DNA from: Maribacter antarcticus DSM 21422
GTDB lineage: Bacteria; Bacteroidota; Bacteroidia; Flavobacteriales; Flavobacteriaceae
Direction: 5' to 3'
Assembly (NCBI RefSeq): GCF_000621125.1
Contig: NZ_JHZC01000004.1
Location: 496,001 to 560,000, forward strand
DNA: 64,000 nt
Part shown: piece by piece, positions 36,501 to 45,019 of the stretch
Numbering within the stretch: the first letter of the stretch is position 1
How the letters are laid out: each line of letters starts with the position of its first letter
The notes under the pieces: generated by a model
The model's input: the letters and a program-made list of their open reading frames with translations, nothing else
The model's database searches: none
What the model was told of the DNA's origin: nothing
Program-made: the position numbers and the translations under genes

Positions 36501-36808
36501 CTATGTTCAACGAATCGATGTACAGCGATGGTTCTTGTTTTGCGAGTGGATATGTAGATTTAAAAATAGGAAAGACGGTAGGAATGCCGGTTCCAGGTAC
36601 GTGTAGTTTTGCTGGTTGGGAACGTTTACCCAATGGAGGTCGTTGGGGCGTGGTGCCTGTAAGCGCCAAGAATAAGGCGGGGGAGTGGATGGAGAATAAC
36701 GAGACCAATCCAGATATTCTAGTAAAAAACCAACCAGAAATTATTTCAAAAGGTCGGGACGAGCAGTTAGAGCGTTCTATTAAAGTGCTTTTAAAGGAGG
36801 TGGAATAA
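33569..36808 (+). CDS. Tricorn-like S41 protease with beta-propeller and PDZ domains
   Basis: A 1079-residue exported tricorn-type serine protease. After a signal peptide (residues 1-20) come WD40-like PD40 repeats in two propellers (about 25-330 and 330-690; units such as AISPDGATIAFTYKGDIYSV). A very basic/acidic insert (DKKKKKKEAEEKEKKVE) lies near 580-600. Then follow a tricorn C1 domain, a PDZ domain (about 785-875) and the S41 peptidase core with VDTRFNGGGDLV and the nucleophile region SMYSDGSCFASGY. It should degrade oligopeptides in the periplasm or at the surface. The gene is monocistronic and its promoter sits on a simple repeat. Confidence 0.88.
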   Translation: MKNYLLTTFSFLFIALLSAQGHPQWARYPAISPDGATIAFTYKGDIYSVPADGGVARQLTFHTAHDYGVVWSTDGKSLAFASNRFGNFDVFTMDAKGGTAKRLTFHSTDEMPYSFSADNTGVLFGAARQDEVTHRQYPISRQPELYSVPLTGGRVDQILTVPAEDVQLSKNGAEMLYHDKKGFEDTFRKHHVSAITRDVWKYNMETGKHTMLTTFKGEDRNPVYTTNEKSVFYLSESSGSYNIHKLNLDMPSQTEQLTTFKTHPIRFLSIGNSTMAFSYDGELYTYTEGSEPQKVDITIRTQNAENTVEYVSINGGVREMDIAPNGKEIAFISRGEVFVTSVDGSLTKRLTNTPEQERFVKFMPDGKSVAYASERGGKWAIYKSYKVRKEEPYFFAATLIKEDTLLAKSADVYLPEFSPDGESMAYIEGRRTLKIKNLKTNSETTLLTPNELHHFSDGDKYYQWSPDSKWLLVDWGVSLSNNEILLISADGKTRMNLTESGYADITPKWVNEGKQLIWFANREGLKSYATSGRTEYDVYSMFLTKDGWDKFNMSKEEYDLLKLIEEGDKKDDETTDEIADKKKKKKEAEEKEKKVEPLKFNLENVWERKARLTIHSSKLADAVLSKDGEKLYYLTRFEKGLNLWETEIRTKSTKMLIALGAKTGSLSWDKKQENLFLLSDGKISKIDTKAGKSKPVKLKAEMILDADAERQYMFDHVWLRTNGIFYRSDFHGIDWKAMRTEYQKYLPHIGNSYEFAELLSELLGELNVSHAGGRFNDDIPNGDETASLGIFMDYEFKSNGIKIAEILKDGPLDKAGFNLKPSMIIEKINGETIVPTRDIASYLNRKKGAFMLLDIVDAAGKRKQITVKPISLGDEGRLLYKRWVKQNEDEVAKTSNGKLGYVHIPGMSDGPYRNIYDRMMGKFIDKEAVIVDTRFNGGGDLVADLAMFFTGIPFLSYETEDRKVGGEPTSRWTKPTLAMFNESMYSDGSCFASGYVDLKIGKTVGMPVPGTCSFAGWERLPNGGRWGVVPVSAKNKAGEWMENNETNPDILVKNQPEIISKGRDEQLERSIKVLLKEVE

Positions 36809-36982
36809 TTTATGGTGTATGTTTGATTATTTAGATTTCTTCAACCTAGAATTCAATGTTTTTTTGAATTGCTACCCATGGGAGTTACAACGTAGTATTT
36901 GTAACATAGGAATGTAGCAAGCAGTTACTATATTATTTAATATGCGGATATTGGTACAAGTGCTTTTATCAAATTATTAGCT

Positions 36983-37558
36983 ATGATTAAAAAAATGAGA
37001 AACTACCTGAAATCATTTAATATACTTTCGAATGAAGACATTGATGTATTCGAAAGTAACGTAATTCGTAAAACGTTAAAGAAAGGCGATTATTTTATCC
37101 AAGAGGGCAGAACTTCTAAAGAAGTAGCCTTTTTAGTTTCTGGGTTATTTAGGTCATTTTATTACTCCTCTTCGGAAGAGGAAGTAACCTATTGTTTTAC
37201 TTTTTCCAATTCTTTTGTTAGTGCTTATTCTTCCTTTTTATCGCAAACCAAAACGGTAGAAAATATTCAAGCTTTGACAGATATTGAGTTGTTTACTATT
37301 TCAAGAGATGAAATTTTAAAATTAGAGGAATCAAGCACAAATTGGCTTCGATTTTTCAAATTCATTGCGGAACAAGAATATATAAAAATGGAGAAAAGAA
37401 TCTTCATACTACAAAAAGAAAGCGCCGAGAAACGCCACGAAGATTCACTTACTAACCAACCTGAATATCTACAATTAATCCCTTTAAACTATTTATCCTC
37501 TTATTTAGGGATTACCCAGCGCCATTTAAGTCGCATTAGAAAGGCGATATCGAATTAG
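36983..37558 (+). CDS. Crp/Fnr-family transcription regulator
   Basis: A 191-residue regulator with a cNMP-binding-fold N-terminal domain (about 10-125, GDYFIQEGRTSKEVAFLVSG). Its C-terminus is a helix-turn-helix ending in YLGITQRHLSRIRK, the usual tail of Bacteroidota Crp-like proteins. The cyclic-nucleotide phosphate-binding residues are not conserved, so another signal is likely. The stop codon TAG overlaps a short palindrome (37558-37568), and the quinone reductase gene follows at 62 bases. The regulator probably controls that gene, and possibly the region 43 kb and 62 kb loci that carry fragments of a similar gene tail and the same palindrome. Confidence 0.88.
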   Translation: MIKKMRNYLKSFNILSNEDIDVFESNVIRKTLKKGDYFIQEGRTSKEVAFLVSGLFRSFYYSSSEEEVTYCFTFSNSFVSAYSSFLSQTKTVENIQALTDIELFTISRDEILKLEESSTNWLRFFKFIAEQEYIKMEKRIFILQKESAEKRHEDSLTNQPEYLQLIPLNYLSSYLGITQRHLSRIRKAISN

Positions 37559-37568
37559 ACAAATGTCC
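37558..37568. promoter_or_regulatory. Palindromic operator candidate GACAAATGTCC
   Basis: GACA and TGTC flank AAA-type spacing just after the crp-like stop and before the quinone reductase start. The same 11-mer recurs at 43370-43380, and its reverse complement, with full GGACA/TGTCC arms, at 62195-62206. Each time it lies between a crp-like 3' end and an enzyme gene. Confidence 0.5.
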
Positions 37569-37620
37569 TTTCTAAGGAGTTGCATCCTGCCGTTCTTTGT
37601 GAAGAAATAAAGAACAAATT

Positions 37621-38199
37621 ATGAAACAAGTTTTAATTATTAACGGACATCCCGACAAGCAGAGTTATAATTATGCACTATCAGAAGCGTATTTAAAAGG
37701 GGCTAGTAAGACGGATGCAATCTTGACTCAAATTAACATTGCAGACTTGGATTTTAATCCTAATCTGAAGTTTGGGTACAGAAAAAGAACAGAACTAGAA
37801 CCCGATTTACTTGAGGCTATAGAAAAAATAAAAAAAGCAGACCATATTGTCTGGGTATTTCCAATGTGGTGGTATGGTTATCCCGCATTAATGAAAGGGT
37901 TTATTGACCGTACATTTTTACCAGGAATAACCTTTCAACCTATCGAAGGAAAGCCAATGCCAAAAAAATTATTGAAAGGAAAAACAGCAAGAATTATTAT
38001 AACAGCTGATACCCCTAAATGGTATGATTCCTTATTTATGAAAAGCCCAGCGATCAATCAATTCAAAACAGGAACTTTAGAATTTTGTGGAATCAGCCCT
38101 GTTAAGGTGACCTATATTTCGCCTATTAAGGGTTCAAATGCTTATTATAAAGAGAATTGGTTAGGGAAAATTGCGCTGTTAGGTGAAAAATTAAAATAA
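37621..38199 (+). CDS. NAD(P)H-dependent quinone oxidoreductase, flavodoxin-like
   Basis: A 192-residue flavodoxin-fold protein of the NQO/MdaB-YwrO type. It starts with KQVLIINGHPDKQSYNYAL (FMN/FAD pyrophosphate site), then has HIVWVFPMWWYGYPALMKGFIDRTF and a C-terminal FCGISPVKVTYI. Such enzymes reduce quinones and electrophiles by two electrons using NAD(P)H. It is directly downstream of the Crp-like gene with a palindrome between, so redox- or electrophile-responsive control by that regulator is plausible. A GTTCTTT/AAAGAAC inverted repeat (37592-37615) covers the immediate upstream region. Confidence 0.88.
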   Translation: MKQVLIINGHPDKQSYNYALSEAYLKGASKTDAILTQINIADLDFNPNLKFGYRKRTELEPDLLEAIEKIKKADHIVWVFPMWWYGYPALMKGFIDRTFLPGITFQPIEGKPMPKKLLKGKTARIIITADTPKWYDSLFMKSPAINQFKTGTLEFCGISPVKVTYISPIKGSNAYYKENWLGKIALLGEKLK

Positions 38200-38348
38200 C
38201 CACTATCAACAGTGTTTAAAAAACATAGGGTAGTTTGTGCTTAATTCAAAGGTCCGAACTTCTTTATGATTCCACCAAATTTTAAGTGTGGCATTAAAAC
38301 AAAAATTAAATCATCTAGAATAAAAAGGTTTACACTATGGAATAAAAA

Positions 38349-38438
38349 ATGACATTAAAAATTGGTGGAGTCTCTGCCATTATAGCGGCTTTTATTTACA
38401 TCTCCGCTTTCAGCGTCTATGGATTGGTATTTTTATGA
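38349..38438 (+). pseudogene. Fragment of a small membrane protein gene
   Basis: A 29-codon frame (MTLKIGGVSAIIAAFIYISA...) reads like the first helix of a multi-helix membrane protein, then stops at TGA. In the +1 frame a readable stretch continues (FANHIWWLMGRNQTIEKKDL) to about 38520. I read it as a truncated, frameshifted gene but cannot name the family. Nothing else was found in the 38200-38660 interval. Confidence 0.25.
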
Positions 38439-38666
38439 TTCGCAAACCATATATGGTGGTTAATGGGCAGAAATCAGACTATTGAAAAAAAAGATTTACC
38501 ACCACCGTATAAATTAATTACTAGTTTTAACATACTTAAGAATCCCGAATCATCGGGACTTGTGGACTTTTTTAGTTTGTGTTTTATTTAGTAGCTTTAG
38601 AACTTACCCAGAGTAACTAATCTTGTACGACAGCCACAAGTGAACATCACACAAACTTTAAACAGT

Positions 38667-39870
38667 ATGATGAAAATTAAAACAGCACTATTTTTACTGT
38701 TATTTGGAGTAAACCTGCAAGTCTGTATCTCTCAAGACATTGATTTTTAAACACTTGATAATTATTTTATTGAGCATGTTGATAACGGAAAAATAGCTGG
38801 TGCAATCACTTTGATTGCAAAGAAGGACGAAATTCTACATTTAAAATCTTACGGATACAGTGCTATTGAAAGCGCTGTTTCAATAAACACTGAAACACTA
38901 ATTCCGATTGCTTCCATGACAAAGATTATGACTACAATCGCTATCCTACAACTTTATGAGAAAGGTGCGTTTTTGTTGGATGATTTAATTGAGAACTATA
39001 TTCCGGAATTCAAGAAAGTAAAAGTTCTGACCAGGCCTGACTCTTCCTCTTCCGAAGCGTTGACAATAAAACCTACAATTCGTGACTTCTTACGTCATAC
39101 TTCTGGGATAGTTTATAGTGATGGAGAGAGTTACACCGACAAACTATATCTAAAGGCAGGTTTTACACAATGGAATAAACCTCTTGAAGACTTTATATCC
39201 GCAATAACCGAAATTCCTCTTGCGTTCCAACCAAATAAAAAATGGAATTATGGGTACTCTCATGATGTTTTGGGCTTTTTAGTTGAAAAAGTGACTGGAA
39301 CACCTTTGAACCAGTATTTCAAAAGCACTATTTTCAACCCTTTAAACATGAAAAACACAGATTTTTATGTTCCCAAAAACAAATCGAATAAGCTTTCAAA
39401 CGTATACATATACGAAAAAGGTAAATTGATTATTGAAGACCATCGAGATTCTTCAATTTATAATACACTCCCAAACGCAATATCGGGAGGTGTCGGATGG
39501 AGGAGTCCTTACGGAGGAGTGGTTACATCAATCGATGATTTTTATATCTTGGCAAAGATGTTACGTAACTTTGGGAGTTATAATAATACTGTGATTTTTA
39601 AGCTCGAAACGATACGATTAATGATTGCAAATCAAATTGGAGATTTGGACGCTTATGGAAATAAATATGGATTAGGGGGTTGGTGTTGAAATAACGGACA
39701 ACGGCAATACAAAAGAGATATTTTGGACTGGTGGTCCATATAATTCCTACTTTTGGATTGATTATGAAAAAGAAATAATTGGAATCATGTATACAAACAC
39801 AGCTCCGCTCGGACATTTAGGAATGATGGATACCTATAAAAAATTAACAGAAGATGCATTAAATAACTAA
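38667..39870 (+). pseudogene. Serine hydrolase (beta-lactamase family) pseudogene
   Basis: A complete gene with two lesions. ATG 38667 starts a signal peptide (ALFLLLFGVNLQVCISQD), which is cut by an in-frame TAA at 38748-38750. The same frame continues as a beta-lactamase-family domain with catalytic S-x-x-K in IASMTKIMTT, a Y-x-N motif (NYGYSHD region) and GGVGWRSPYGGV. At 39687 the frame ends. One base less in the G5 run near 39675 would restore a further 60 residues (ITDNGNTKEIFWTGGPYN...) ending at TAA 39868-39870. The substitution stop makes real decay more likely than sequencing error alone. A reinitiated 292-residue product from 38811 would lack the signal and the last strand. Confidence 0.75.
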
Positions 39871-39881
39871 ACAGCGGCGGC

Positions 39882-40024
39882 TAACATGTTGTATAAGTAA
39901 TGGCAGGAACGTGTTAACTTTTAAGTCTTATAGCCCATTCAAATTGAGGAGCAACTTGAGTCGGTAAATGCCACGAAATTTATCACTATTCTCTCAGCTT
40001 ACCCTTACCTGCAAGCTAAAAAAT
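39882..40024. repeat. Palindromic intergenic repeat, copy A
   Basis: It begins 12 bases after the pseudogene stop with a block fitting YAACANNRTRTATAAKTA (39882-39900) and ends with TTACCTGCAAGCTAAAAAA (40005-40023), which recurs as TTACCTGTAAGTTAAAAAA at 44998-45016. Copies B, C, D and E occur at 42231, 56038, 57849 and 44944. Confidence 0.55.
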
Positions 40025-40048
40025 CTAGCCTAATAGTTAAAATATTAA

Positions 40049-40921
40049 ATGAAAATTAAGGTATATATAAAGCAGGCTTATCCGTTTTATTATGAAGACT
40101 TTAAAAAAGTTTTCATACTTCTTTGTGGTGTAGCCATCATAAGCTTTCTGTTTACCTATTTGTTTGAGCCATTTAATGTGAACCAAGCTGAGCACAAAAT
40201 AAGTAGTTTGTGGATTCTAATAGTGCATGCATTTATCCCGATACCGACGGCTCTGGGCTATCTTTTTTTACTCAATAAAACCGTAAAGGATACGAGTCGT
40301 TGGACACTTGGTAAGGAATTTTTAAATCTAGCACTTCTGCTCTTTTTAATTGGTCTCACCAGTTTTTTCCTTCGGGATTTCATTTATACGAATCCCGATA
40401 ACTGGTCATTTCGCTATTTCTGGGAGGAAATTCGGAACACTTTTTTGGTAGGTAGCTTAATTTTAATAATCATTTTACCTCTAAACCTTGAGCGATTATT
40501 GTACCGGCACTTTAACTTTTTGAAACAAATAGCGACTCCGTCATCAATCATAAAGAGTAGCAATTCCATTCAAATAAACACACCCATACTCGGAGAGCAA
40601 TTTGAAATAAACATGGGGACATTTCTTTTTGCAAAAGTAGAGGGTAACTATATCGAAATTGTCTATAGCAGTGTGACCGGATTTGGAAAATTGTTAAAGC
40701 GAATGACTTTAAAAGAATTTGAAGAACAGTTAAACCCCTTTCCTTATGTGTTTAAAGTGCATCGCTCTTACTTGGTAAATCTGCAGAGTATCGAATCCAT
40801 TTCGGGCAATGCTCAAGGATATGCGCTTCGCTTAAAAAACTTTTCTGAAGGTACTATTACAGTATCTCGATCCAATATTCAAGAATTTAATCGTGTGCTA
40901 ACTAATTGCAATAAAAAGTAG
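40049..40921 (+). CDS. Membrane-anchored LytTR-family transcription regulator
   Basis: A 290-residue protein with four membrane helices (about 24-165, e.g. VFILLCGVAIISFLFTYLF and FLNLALLLFLIGLTSFFL) followed by a LytTR DNA-binding domain (about 185-285). The domain shows FLFAKVEGNYIEIVY, the KRMTLKEFEEQL helix and the signature FPYVFKVHRSYLVNL. It is a one-component regulator with membrane sensing. LytTR proteins bind pairs of 9-bp direct repeats two helical turns apart. Just such a pair (GTCACTT at 40933 and 40953) lies directly after this gene and 50 bases before the acyltransferase gene, its likely target. Confidence 0.88.
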   Translation: MKIKVYIKQAYPFYYEDFKKVFILLCGVAIISFLFTYLFEPFNVNQAEHKISSLWILIVHAFIPIPTALGYLFLLNKTVKDTSRWTLGKEFLNLALLLFLIGLTSFFLRDFIYTNPDNWSFRYFWEEIRNTFLVGSLILIIILPLNLERLLYRHFNFLKQIATPSSIIKSSNSIQINTPILGEQFEINMGTFLFAKVEGNYIEIVYSSVTGFGKLLKRMTLKEFEEQLNPFPYVFKVHRSYLVNLQSIESISGNAQGYALRLKNFSEGTITVSRSNIQEFNRVLTNCNKK

Positions 40922-40932
40922 GTTTGTATTTC

Positions 40933-40959
40933 GTCACTTTGGGTTGTCATTTGTCACTT
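40933..40959 (+). promoter_or_regulatory. LytTR-type direct-repeat operator candidate
   Basis: GTCACTT at 40933-40939 is repeated at 40953-40959, 20 bases start to start, with a related GTCATTT at 40946-40952 in between. This is the geometry expected for a LytTR dimer, placed between the LytTR gene and the acyltransferase gene. Confidence 0.5.
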
Positions 40960-41008
40960 AGCCTAATCCATCATTGACATTGTTTTTATATTTGCTATCA
41001 AAAAAATA

Positions 41009-42169
41009 ATGTCAATGGATACTACAACAAGAAGATATGATTTAGATTGGTTACGTGTTATTGCCATTTTAGCCGTTTATTTCCATCACCTAGGTATGCC
41101 TTTTAATGGCGACGGTTTTCACATTATGAATTCTGAATCTAGTAAATTATTGGACGACATTATGGTCTACTTTGAACAATTTAGACTACCCTTACTCTTT
41201 TTAATATCTGGTACTGGAACCGTACTTGCTTTTTCTAAAAGGACTTGGAAGCAATTTTCTAAAGAGCGCACCGGCAGACTTCTAATTCCACTCATTTTTG
41301 GTATACTATTCATTGTACCACCACAAACATATTTTCAATACATCAATGAATATAGCTCTTACTGGCAGCTATACACGAGCGGTCGATTTGAAACAAACCA
41401 CCTTTGGTTTATAGAAAATCTTTATGTTATTTCTTTACTTGTGATTCCGCTAATTATTTTTCTTAAATCCCAAAAGTCTAAAGGTTTTAAAACTTGGTTT
41501 GAAAGAATATCTTCTCATAAAATGGGGCTATTGTTAGGGGGATTACCCTTAATAATTTTAACAGTAGTACTTAAAAGGTATTACCCGACTGGCTCATCTT
41601 CTCTAACCAATTTTTCGGAAACGTTCTTCTATACCTACTTCTTTATTACAGGAATTTTATTTGCGAGCTCACAACTGTTTTGGGAAAACCTAAAAAAATA
41701 CAGACGCTTTCACCTTGTTACTTTTATAATTAGTACACTATTGTTCTATAGTTATTACGTCGTACCTAACGATTTTATTGAACCCTATTTAAGCTCTTCT
41801 GTTCGTTGGGATATTTGGTATGGCTTATGTTGTTTGTTGGGATGGTGCTTTGTTTTGACCTTGTTGGGATATGGACAAGTTTACCTCAATAAACCTAGTC
41901 TTTGGCTCAAAAGGATGAACGAGGCTATTTATCCATTTTATATATTACATCAGACGGTTATAGTGATTTTTGGATACTATATTATTCAACTAAATGTAAA
42001 TATTCCAGTTAAAATGACACTGCTTTTTTTGAGCTCATTTTTTGTCATTGTACTTTTATATCGTTTTTTAATTTATCCTTTTAAAGTTACTCGAGTGCTC
42101 TTTGGAATGAAAAAGAAGAATGAAAAATACAAAAACATCACAGATATTAGAACCGAAAAATTAGTCTAA
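41009..42169 (+). CDS. Acyltransferase family (OafA/OpgC-like) membrane protein
   Basis: A 386-residue integral membrane acyltransferase (Acyl_transf_3 type) with about ten helices. It starts with RRYDLDWLRVIAILAVYFHH, the family signature in which the R/H near helix 1 contributes to catalysis, and includes a conserved HLWFIENLYVISL segment and a late YPFYILHQTVIVIFGYY. Such enzymes O-acylate surface glycans or glucans. A second ATG six bases in is possible. It follows the LytTR gene and its candidate operator, so it is probably controlled by that membrane regulator. Confidence 0.87.
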   Translation: MSMDTTTRRYDLDWLRVIAILAVYFHHLGMPFNGDGFHIMNSESSKLLDDIMVYFEQFRLPLLFLISGTGTVLAFSKRTWKQFSKERTGRLLIPLIFGILFIVPPQTYFQYINEYSSYWQLYTSGRFETNHLWFIENLYVISLLVIPLIIFLKSQKSKGFKTWFERISSHKMGLLLGGLPLIILTVVLKRYYPTGSSSLTNFSETFFYTYFFITGILFASSQLFWENLKKYRRFHLVTFIISTLLFYSYYVVPNDFIEPYLSSSVRWDIWYGLCCLLGWCFVLTLLGYGQVYLNKPSLWLKRMNEAIYPFYILHQTVIVIFGYYIIQLNVNIPVKMTLLFLSSFFVIVLLYRFLIYPFKVTRVLFGMKKKNEKYKNITDIRTEKLV

Positions 42170-42230
42170 TCATAAAATTCATTGTCAATGGTTTGTACTA
42201 TTGCAAATCACAATTAAAAAAGCCAGCAGG

Positions 42231-42360
42231 TAACACCGTGTAAAATTAATTGTTGGGTTTTATTAATTTACGAAAGTCCTTATGGATTTTCTTGGGTAGT
42301 TTTTATTTGCTAAATTATTCGCTTAAAACACCCAACTCACTTTATACAAACCCCTTACGT
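42231..42360. repeat. Palindromic intergenic repeat, copy B
   Basis: TAACACCGTGTAAAATTAA (42231 on) starts the element. GTTGGGTTTTA (42252-42262) is the inverted partner of TAAAACACCCAAC (42324-42336), and the symmetry extends outwards (TGTAAAATTAA against CTTTATACA). The whole 130 bases form a long imperfect hairpin between the acyltransferase and DUF998 genes. Confidence 0.65.
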
Positions 42361-42380
42361 GTAATTTAAAAAAACAAGTA

Positions 42381-43019
42381 TTGCATAGTAAAACAATCTT
42401 TTTAGCAGGCGTAATTGGTGTAATTTTATTCGTAAGTAGCTGTGTTATCGGTGGGCTTTTAATCGATAATTATAGCATAACTCGTCAATATATTAGCGAA
42501 ACTTTTGCAATAGATACTGAATATGGAATAGTATTAAGAGTCTTTGGGCATATTCCAAGTGGAATTTTATTTATAATTTTTAGCATTCTTGGATACAAGT
42601 ATTTTCCTTCTTCTAATTTAACTAAAATAGGGTTTTATGGACTTGGTCTATTCTATGGTGTCGGAACCATTGTGGTTTCAATATTCCCATGCGATAGTGG
42701 TTGTAATACCGAATTTATCGACCCAAGTATTTCACAAGTGATTCATAATTTAGCAGCTTTATTAATATATACTTTTGTACCTATCAGTATTATCCTAACT
42801 GGTATTGGATTAAAGAAATTCTCAAATTATAGAAGCCTTTCAATTATAGCTTTAGTTCTAGGAGTACTAAGTATGCTGTTTGTTTATGTCTTGATTTCTG
42901 AACTCAATCCAGAATTTGGAGGTCTTTATCAACGAATTATTGAATCTTTGATTTTAATTTGGATAATTGCTTGTGCTTTAAAAATAAAAAGAACAGCAGG
43001 TAACAAAGAACTGAGGTAA
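42381..43019 (+). CDS. DUF998 family membrane protein
   Basis: A 212-residue protein with six membrane helices of the DUF998 type: a first helix ending SSCVIGGLLIDNYS, then ISETFAIDTEYG, a loop IFPCDSGC and a helix with SQVIHNLAALLIYT. Its function is unknown. The frame is best started at TTG 42381, since no ATG precedes the first helix, a weak point of this call. It is bracketed by repeat copy B upstream and an IS110-associated repeat that begins within 20 bases of its stop, so it looks like a single-gene cassette. Confidence 0.72.
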   Translation: MHSKTIFLAGVIGVILFVSSCVIGGLLIDNYSITRQYISETFAIDTEYGIVLRVFGHIPSGILFIIFSILGYKYFPSSNLTKIGFYGLGLFYGVGTIVVSIFPCDSGCNTEFIDPSISQVIHNLAALLIYTFVPISIILTGIGLKKFSNYRSLSIIALVLGVLSMLFVYVLISELNPEFGGLYQRIIESLILIWIIACALKIKRTAGNKELR

Positions 43020-43235
43020 AAATAACTCTTTTCTACTTTAATTTGAAACACTTGCAGTCTAGGCGCTTGGATTCATAAAGCTGATTCTTACAGCTTTTTA
43101 AATTGATTTATCTCTATCTATTTAGGCAAAACAAAAACCTAACTTTCATCATAAGGCCTACCAGATTTTGCGATAGCAAAACACTGCTTGAGTAGCCTGT
43201 TCGAAACCGATTTCAAAAGCTATTAGGCCCACTGA
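43003..43235 (-). mobile_element. IS110-family element remnant (end repeat plus transposase 3' fragment)
   Basis: Two parts. The left part (AACAAAGAACTGAGGTAAAA, then TAACTCTTTTC) matches the sequence left of the transposase gene at 46448-46480. The right part (43139-43229) matches the 3' end of that transposase at about 70 percent (shared ATAAGGCCT, GCAAAACA, TTGAG, TTGTTCGA blocks), but is broken by frameshifts and stops. Only the C-terminal tip of the transposase remains. Confidence 0.6.
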
Positions 43236-43267
43236 ATTTTTTAGTATCCAGAAATATAAGGTAGGAA

Positions 43268-43425
43268 AACCAACTAGAATATATTCAAAAAGTCCCTTTG
43301 TCGTGTAACTTCCTACTTAGGAATTACAAAGCGCCATTTACATCGTACAAAAAAGTCGATATCGAATGAGACAAATGTCCTTTCTAAGAAATTTCACTCT
43401 ACCGTTCTTTGTGAAAAAATAAAAA
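43268..43425 (+). pseudogene. 3' fragment of a Crp-like regulator gene with its downstream flank
   Basis: Aligns without large gaps to 37456-37612, the last third of the Crp-like gene plus the spacer before the quinone reductase. Shared blocks include CCAAC..GAATAT, TCCCTTT, AGCGCCATTTA, CGATATCGAAT, GACAAATGTCCTTTCTAAG and CCGTTCTTTGTGAA. The coding part reads LGITKRHL then loses the frame. It is a relic of a paralogous crp-like gene; the operator-like palindrome (43370-43380) survives exactly. Confidence 0.75.
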
Positions 43426-43503
43426 CATACTAAAAGTAAAAATAGTACTATTATAATAAAAATTTAAATAACTAATTTTAAGGAGTATTAAAAATAGGCG
43501 GCG

Positions 43504-44937
43504 ATGAAATTAAAAATTAGTGTGTCACTTCTTATTTTAGGCACCCAAACTATTTTTTGGGGTCAAAACCTTGAGATTAAACCCTACGAATTTATTTCAA
43601 AAGCTCAGGATACCGTACAAGCAGAATTAGGGACTTATACCGTTATAGAAGACCGAGCAAATGGAGGAAAAGATTCTATCCAACTTTCTTTCGTTCGATT
43701 TAAAAGCACCAATCCAAATCCGAAAAGCCCCATCATATATCTGTCGGGTGGACCTGGCGGTTCAGGTACTGGAACTGCCAGAGGTGGAAGGTTTGAACTT
43801 TTTATGAAACTTCGCGAAGTAGCCGATGTAATTGCCTTTGACCAACGTGGTACTGGAAGGTCTGAAAAACTTCCAAATTGTCCTTACACCGCAGAATTTG
43901 AACTTTCTAAACCAACGTACAAAAAAGAATACATCGTCAAAACAACAGCTAACATTTCGAAATGCTTGGACTATTGGAACGCAAAAAATATAAACCTAAA
44001 GGCATACAATACTTCCGAAAGCGCAAAAGACTTGGATGCTTTGCGAAAAGCTTTACATACTGATAAAATTTCACTTTGGGGAATTAGCTATGGTTCACAT
44101 CTCGCATTTGAATATATCAGGTTGTTCGAGAAAAACATAGACAAAATGGTACTTGCAAGTTTGGAAGGCTCAAATCAAACAATAAAATTACCAAAGGACA
44201 CAGAAAATTTCGTTTTCCAAATTGCAGAAAACGCAGAAGATAATTATGGTTCTGAAATTAAATATAAAGACCTGAAATCAAAAATTATAGCTGTTCACAA
44301 AAGACTTAAAGAAAACCCTGTTACAAGTTCATATAAAAACAGGAGTGGCGTATATGACACCGTTGGTATTTCTAACTTCGAATTACAATCAGCAATTGCG
44401 ACGTTCTATCTTAAAAATCCAACGGATAGTAAAAAATTACCAAAAATATATACCCAAATGTATACTGGTAACTTTTCAGAAATAGCGTCGGATGTTATGG
44501 TAATGAAAAAATATATTTTCAACCGGATTAGCCCAATGGCTTTTGCTATGGATATGCAAAGTGGTATTTCAGATGAACGCCGTAAAAAAGTTAGCGAACA
44601 AATCGATACATCCATTTTAGGAAGTTCGATAAACTTCTTACTCTTCGAATGGATGATGCATATTAATTTTCCACAACTGCCCAACGAATTTAGAGAAATG
44701 GCAGACAACCAAGTTGATGCCTTGCTTTTGAGCGGAACATTAGACGGTCGAACGTATGTAAATACGGGAATAGAAGTAGCGGAAAAATTTAAAAACGGGC
44801 AACATGTGATTATTGTAAATGCTGGACACGATTTGTATATGGAATCACCTCTGATAGGCGATTTAGTAGTAGACTTTTTAAAAGGTAAGGATTTAAACTT
44901 AAAAACAATAGTCTTAGCACCAACAGCATCAGAATAA
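43504..44937 (+). CDS. Exported alpha/beta hydrolase (S33 peptidase-like)
   Basis: A 477-residue secreted alpha/beta hydrolase of the proline iminopeptidase/tripeptidyl aminopeptidase (S33) type. After a signal peptide (residues 1-20, ending IFWGQ) come the oxyanion loop LSGGPGGSGTG, the DQRGTGRSEKLPNC segment, the nucleophile elbow WGISYGSHL, the acid in LSGTLDGRTY and the histidine in NAGHDLYM, so the triad is complete. It probably releases N-terminal residues or hydrolyses esters in the periplasm. Upstream is the crp-like relic with its palindrome; repeat copy E follows its stop. Confidence 0.85.
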   Translation: MKLKISVSLLILGTQTIFWGQNLEIKPYEFISKAQDTVQAELGTYTVIEDRANGGKDSIQLSFVRFKSTNPNPKSPIIYLSGGPGGSGTGTARGGRFELFMKLREVADVIAFDQRGTGRSEKLPNCPYTAEFELSKPTYKKEYIVKTTANISKCLDYWNAKNINLKAYNTSESAKDLDALRKALHTDKISLWGISYGSHLAFEYIRLFEKNIDKMVLASLEGSNQTIKLPKDTENFVFQIAENAEDNYGSEIKYKDLKSKIIAVHKRLKENPVTSSYKNRSGVYDTVGISNFELQSAIATFYLKNPTDSKKLPKIYTQMYTGNFSEIASDVMVMKKYIFNRISPMAFAMDMQSGISDERRKKVSEQIDTSILGSSINFLLFEWMMHINFPQLPNEFREMADNQVDALLLSGTLDGRTYVNTGIEVAEKFKNGQHVIIVNAGHDLYMESPLIGDLVVDFLKGKDLNLKTIVLAPTASE

Positions 44938-44943
44938 AACGGT

Positions 44944-45017
44944 GCCTAATAACTAAGAAGCATATAGCGCTCGGATGGGCTAGCGGTATATACTTAATTA
45001 CCTGTAAGTTAAAAAAA
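44944..45017. repeat. Palindromic intergenic repeat, copy E (short)
   Basis: Starts GCCTAATAACTAAGAAGCATA just after the hydrolase stop and ends with TTACCTGTAAGTTAAAAAA, the same terminal block as copy A at 40005. It fills the whole space to the lycopene cyclase start. Confidence 0.45.
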
Positions 45018-45019
45018 TA

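Noticed and set aside
39882-42360. Canonical integron attC sites
   Set aside because: No clear GTTRRRY core paired with RYYYAAC could be placed and no integrase gene is present, so I describe repeats only, not an integron.
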